Part shown: positions 34,690-64,000 of the stretch, piece after piece | How the letters are laid out: each line of letters starts with the position of its first letter | Numbering within the stretch: position 1 is the first letter of the stretch | Origin: Echinarachnius parma | Lineage: Eukaryota > Echinodermata > Echinoidea > Clypeasteroida > Echinarachniidae | Assembly (NCBI GenBank): GCA_037951105.1 | Contig: JBAMJV010003838.1 | Location: forward strand, 19,490 to 83,489 | DNA length: 64,000 nt | Direction of reading: 5' to 3' | Position numbers and translations under genes: made by a program | The notes under the pieces: model-generated | Database searches by the model: none | Told to the model about the DNA's origin: nothing | What the model saw: the letters and a program-made list of their open reading frames with translations, nothing else

Positions 34690-34930
34690 ACACTAACCTT
34701 TTTCTGCACTGGCCCGTTCGGGCAAGTGAAATCATAAAAGTTGACATTTTACTTGCCCCAATATAAAATAAACTTGCCCTCTTACTACTAAAAGAGATTT
34801 ACACGTATTAAATTAGATTGTTCTCTCGTAGCTGAACAATTATTCAGTTGCCCGATCTGGCAAGCAAAAAAGACAATTTATGAAATTTTACTTGCCCCGG
34901 GCAAGCGGGCACGTGCTGGTGTCGAGCCCT
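34690..34930. repeat. GGCCAGCGGGCC dispersed repeat
   Basis: Runs from ACTAACCTTTTTCTGCACTG to GTGTCGAGCCCTGC, with CCCGGGCAAGCGGGC. Confidence 0.7.
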
Positions 34931-35949
34931 GCTTTTTTTAGCTCTCTTTTATTTGTGATGAATATTTCCAAAATTAGAATGAATCATTATCTGAAAATTT
35001 GGAATGCCATAGAGAAGGCTGCCACCTAAAAGATGGTAGGTATATAAAACTCAATTTAGCCCAAAATCATCTTCACTCCCTTCTCTTTATCTTCCCTTTA
35101 TACTTGGTATTACGATGTATATATTAACTGGTATGATCATTTGTGTAATATTAATTTACAGATATCCCTCATTTTACACGGAGATCCTGTTCTGCATGTT
35201 CCAATCGTTTGTATAATAACTCATCCGTACAAAATCACTTATTCAAAATATTTTATTTAATTTGGTAATTTCTGCCTGAAATTTGTGACTGGTATTGAAC
35301 TTTGGACCCCATGACGGGAAGTCAAGCGCCCATCCAATTGCGCCATAACATCTCCAACTTCGCCCATCCAATTGCGCCATATCATCTCCAACTTCAACAT
35401 TTTAGGTTCCTCTTTGATTTAACGTACAGCACGGTACGACAACACAACATACATGCATGGTATAATATCACAAACATTTCAGATTATGTACAATATACAA
35501 TATTTTTCTACAGGGAAATTCATCATCCAAACTTTGACTCGTTTGACTTGGTCGTCTCGTACAATACCACGATAGAGAAAAACAAGTATCAAAGTGGATA
35601 ATTTCATACAACATTCAATTGTTTGATACTGTACGTGCAATAAATAAATTCAATATTATAAATGTTACAATGCATGAGTAGGGGGGCTATTTAACAAAGC
35701 CTAACATACACTGAGTAAAATGTGCACCGAGTGATACAATTCATCATCATCTTGCAAAATATGGATTTGCTACACCATAGAAAAGCACACGTCACTCTAA
35801 ATATTTGTTCTCGCTGGCTAATTAGGTAAAGAGAGAGTTGCACAATATGTCTCCAGCAGCATTCATGTGTACTACGTAGTCGTGGCAAACACATTCCTTA
35901 CAAAAACTCATCACAAGTATTTGCATATACAACATATAGCCTACACAGT

Positions 35950-36243
35950 CAAACTTGTGTATAGTGACCCCTATCACTATATCCCCTCGACTCTACATCC
36001 TGACTGATGGATCCTGCCGAGTACCCAAGTAGAAGTAGAAGTATTGGCAGGTTCAAAAACTTTGTATTTTTCTGCAGTGGATCGCTCTTTAATAAGGGCC
36101 ACTATAGGCAGTTTAGCTGCTACAGACAGGTAGCTGCTATTACAAGGTGGCCACTATAAACAGGTGGTCACTATAGACAGGTGGCTGCTATAGACAGGTG
36201 TCCGCTATAGACAGGTGACCATTAAGACAGGTTTGACTGTACT
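35950..36243. mobile_element. ~295-bp MITE with internal CTATAGACAGGTGGC repeats
   Basis: Ends CAGTCAAACTTGTGTATAG / ...ACAGGTTTGACTGTA are inverted. Inside are ~7 variants of ACTATAGACAGGTGGC. Confidence 0.75.
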
Positions 36244-36796
36244 GGCATTGGGGAAGGACTAAGTACATGTAAGTATGTGTGTGAGGGGGTGGGGGGGGGG
36301 GGGGGGGGTACAGAGAAGTCCAGTGAGAAGGGAAGGAAAATCCCAATCTTATTCTTTATAACTGTTTAAAAGAACAAATTAGAAAATGAGAGTTGATAAC
36401 TTAATTTCTATCATAATATTATAGCTATTATAATAATGGTATGGCTAATAACACATTAATTCATTAATTAATTTGATTGATTGATTAAATAGTGTGACTA
36501 GTTTCCACTCATGACACTCATATATAGTAAATGTATGGCTAGATTGGTTACATTTAGAAACTGTTCTATTATAACGATAATGAAAATAACTGGTTCATTA
36601 ATGAGCTACATGACTGACTATTGTTTACAATTATGACATAATTAATATATAAATTAAGATATTTATACCCTGTGTCTGATGAAAGAAGACTATGTGCTCT
36701 TTTACAAAGTGGGTTTCAAACACGGTAGTATTTCATTCCAGGAGTATAAAACACATACGATTGAAACATAAGGCAGAAAGAATATTGAAAGCTGCT

Positions 36797-37049
36797 AAAG
36801 GCCTGGTCACATATCACCGGATAGTCTAAACGGATGCCCGACGAATAGATGATTTGCGAAATCAAATTAACCGATGGTGAAAGTCGTCTCCATTCCTTCA
36901 TGCACAAAACATTCCGCCGGATAGAACAATGTACATCGCCTGACAAGGAACTGACAAGAAATGCATACTAACGGAGACGAAAGGATTAAAAATTGTACTC
37001 TCCATCGGGCGTTTGTTTACGCTTTCCGGTGATATGTGACCGGCCCTTT
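36797..37049. mobile_element. ~250-bp MITE, GGTCACATATCACCGG ends (copy 1)
   Basis: AGGCCTGGTCACATATCACCGG and its complement CCGGTGATATGTGACCGGCCC, bounded by TAA/TTTAA. Copy 2 is at 48377-48603. Confidence 0.75.
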
Positions 37050-37348
37050 AAACTTTAACATACATATGCTAGTAATGAAAACCTAGGGAGTTTTTAATTT
37101 GCACCATGTTTTTGCAATATCATCTATCTACCTCTGTTCCCAATAATAACATTTGAAAATTCTGCCCTGCATTGCTTTAGCCTTTCTCTTCTACATAAAA
37201 AAAATATATAACAGTAACCAGGCTTTAAAAAAAAGAGAAGAGATACTAGTTGAAGAGTTGGGAAATATTGCCCTCTGTCAGCATTTAACGATTTTAACCC
37301 ATACCCTTTGATATTCGGAAATACTCCAGACTTTGTACACAGCTCACC

Positions 37349-37507
37349 AGGGCCCCATTGCAAAAAGAGATACAATCAATTGTAAGTTACATTTAATTGC
37401 AAGTCAGATCATGTGTTCTAAATGCACAAATCTAATTGGTTGAAACGCATGCAGACATTTTCTGACTTACAATTAATTGTAACTTACAATCGATTGTATC
37501 TCAGTCC
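37349..37507. mobile_element. ~160-bp fold-back MITE
   Basis: GATACAATCAATTGTAAGTTAC is mirrored by GTAACTTACAATCGATTGTATC. The core ATGCACAAATCTAATTGGTT is shared with 9900-10030. Confidence 0.75.
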
Positions 37508-37689
37508 AGTTTACTTGGCTAACATTATCTCGGTCGTTTCACTTCCCGTCTTTGGGCATTTTAAAACTGTTACACACACACTCACCATGAAGCTAGTTAA
37601 GTCCCAGCTACTCAGAGGTGTGTCAGGGTTCGAAGTTGCTTTCAATTACACCGGCTCTTTACACTCCTTTCACCATGCTGCAAAATAAT

Positions 37690-38530
37690 GCAGTCCCAGC
37701 TACTGATTTGTGTGTAAGTGTTCTATGTTGCCTTCCATCATAAATTGCCCAACGGGGGACTTGTCTCACAAAATCTTATCTTCCCAGCTTCTGTTATGTA
37801 GTATGTCCGCCGGTATTCATTCACACATATATACTAGTTAATTGGGCATCAATATAATTCCCTACAGACCCAGAAGTATGTTGGTGTAGTCCCATCTACT
37901 TGTTTGTGCGTCAGTACATTGCCTTCCAGGACATAACGGTGAATGGGGCATCACTATTCCTACCAATATAAATCTCCACAGTCCCACATTCGCACAAGTC
38001 CGTAAGTGTAGTCCCATCTACTCGTCTGTGCACCAGTATTCTCCATTGCCTTCCAGTACATACATACTGATGAATGGGGCATCACTCCTTTCTACCAAAA
38101 TAAATCCCCACAGTCCCATATATGCACAATTCTGTCAGTGTAGTCCCAGCTACTCGTTTGTGCATCAGTGTTGCCCTCCATGACGCTCTGGTGGATGGGG
38201 GGCTTGTAGCACAGGATCTGCTCCGCCTGAAGGTTGTCCACCTCTCCAGCCCTCAGGTACTTGGTGAGCCAGAGAAGTTCACTCCTTCCTACCAAAATAA
38301 ATGCTCACAGTCCCACATAATGCACAATTCTGTCGGTGTAGTCCCAGCTACTCGTTTGTGCGTCAGTGTTGCCCTCCATGACGCTCTGGTGGATGGGGGG
38401 CTTGTAGCACAGGATCTGCTCCGCCTGAAGGTTGTCCACCTCTCCAGCCCTCAGGTACTTGGTGAGCACGGTGAAGTTCACTCCAAATTCCTACCAAAAT
38501 AAATGCTCACAGTCCCACATATGCAAAAGT
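37690..38530 (-). repeat. decaying tandem copies of the CYFIP terminal exon 3' part
   Basis: Below the functional terminal exon (38740-38564) lie two well-preserved partial copies, with the GCCCTCCATGACGCTCTGG block at ~38171 and ~38369 versus ~38579 in the real exon (period ~200-210). More eroded copies follow at ~37728, ~37919 and ~38046, recognised by 'gtcccatctact' and 'gccttcca'. Similarity falls with distance from the gene. The copies hold the 3' part of the exon only, down to ACTTGGTGAGC, and are not needed for the reading frame. A few may lie in the CYFIP 3' UTR. Confidence 0.8.
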
Positions 38531-38563
38531 CTGTCAGTGTAGTCCCAGCTACTCGTTTGTGCG

Positions 38564-63298
<24,735 letters not shown>

Positions 63299-63299
63299 T

Positions 63300-63976
63300 C
63301 ATTGATCTTGATGATGAAGCTCTCTTTAGGAAGAGGGTGAACTTGTTGTTGGCAAGAAACAGGACGACTTCTTGGGACTCCGTTAGAGCCTGCGGGTGCG
63401 CCATTACCTTCAATTTAGCAGCTCTAAAGAAAAGAAATGAAAATAATATTAAAATACATGGCCAATAAGATCTCCAGGAATTCATTGATTTTGATGATGA
63501 AGCTCTCTTTAGGAAGAGGGTGAACTTGTTGTTGGCAAGAAACAGCACGACTTCCTGAGACTCCCTTAGAGCCTGTGTGCCCGCCATCACCTTAAGAACT
63601 GAGCAGCTCTGAAGAAAATAAAAGAGTTTAAAACACATTATCAATTTTGAAGATCTCTAGGACTTCAAAGATCATAATGATGAAGCTCTCTTTAGGGTGA
63701 TGGTGATCTCTCCATTGTTGGCAAGAAACAGGATGACTGCTGTTTCTGTGGGGGTCTGTGGGTCTGCCCTCACCCTAAAAAACTGAGCAACTCTGGAGGA
63801 AAATAAATACTTTCAAATACAGTCCACATTGCATCTCTAGGACTTAAATTATAATGATGAAGCTCTCTTTAGGGTGACGATGAGCATGCAATTGTTGGCA
63901 AGAAACAGGACAACCTCTTCGGACTCCCTTAAGGCCTGTGGGTCTGCCATCACCTTGATTAGCTTAGCAGCTCTTT
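63300..63976 (-). repeat. four partial copies of CYFIP exon 63245-63020
   Basis: Acceptor-edge copies coding [26 protein letters not shown] sequence end at ~63426, ~63612, ~63797 and ~63976 (period ~178-186). Each then diverges into the same intronic tail (ATTCATTGAT...). The array probably continues to, or beyond, the window end. All copies carry frameshifts or lose the rest of the exon. Confidence 0.85.
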
Positions 63977-64000
63977 TGATGATCAATATCTAACACATTT

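Larger units (their letters stand above)
29383..37600. other. convergent WDR55-CYFIP spacer, no gene recognised
   Basis: Holds WDR55 3' copies, Helitron-like element B, several MITEs and long AT-rich stretches (33.1-34.4, 35.0-35.9 and 36.3-36.8 kb) in which I see nothing conserved. A 99-codon frame at 35302-35601 has no recognisable domain. Confidence 0.6.

Noticed and set aside
35302..35601. 99-codon frame in the WDR55-CYFIP spacer
   Set aside because: No motif, no splice partner, and composition like surrounding non-coding DNA; ATTGCGCCAT is internally repeated.

Overview
The window is AT-rich, intron-rich animal nuclear DNA. Three conserved metazoan genes can be read through canonical GT/AG splice sites. 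About three quarters of the rest is non-coding and packed with small mobile elements. Many short introns, a single CYFIP-type gene, GACCTTTGACC-rich interspersed repeats, tRNA-headed SINE-like repeats and very many MITEs suggest a marine invertebrate. An invertebrate deuterostome (echinoderm, hemichordate or cephalochordate) is my best guess, but species and phylum cannot be fixed from this sequence alone. There is no operon, CRISPR, rRNA or viral gene. || Layout: 1-8.3 kb is intergenic, with microsatellites, several MITEs and a 68-bp minisatellite. 8.33-13.51 kb (minus) is a complete five-exon PGAP2 gene (GPI-anchor lipid remodelling). 13.65-22.2 kb is the head-to-head spacer between PGAP2 and WDR55. 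22.22-29.38 kb (plus) is a complete nine-exon WDR55 gene (WD40, nucleolar, rRNA processing). 29.4-37.7 kb is a convergent spacer of repeats. 38.56-63.25 kb (minus) holds 23 exons of a CYFIP (Sra-1/PIR121) gene, covering the C-terminal ~1063 residues; roughly the first 190 residues lie beyond position 64000. The three genes work in unrelated processes and no functional cluster is implied. || Two layers of structure stand out. First, at least eight CYFIP exons, and the last WDR55 exon, are flanked by truncated, decaying tandem copies of one exon edge plus adjacent intron, with a period of about 170-220 bp. Second, the mobile elements are unusually legible: two ~2-kb copies of one TIR transposon lie inverted around PGAP2 exons 1-2; four Helitron-like elements have ~150-bp internal repeats carrying AGGTCA DR1 arrays; and many MITEs are flanked by intact TTAA, TA or AAAT duplications, some nested in one another, so insertion order can be read directly.
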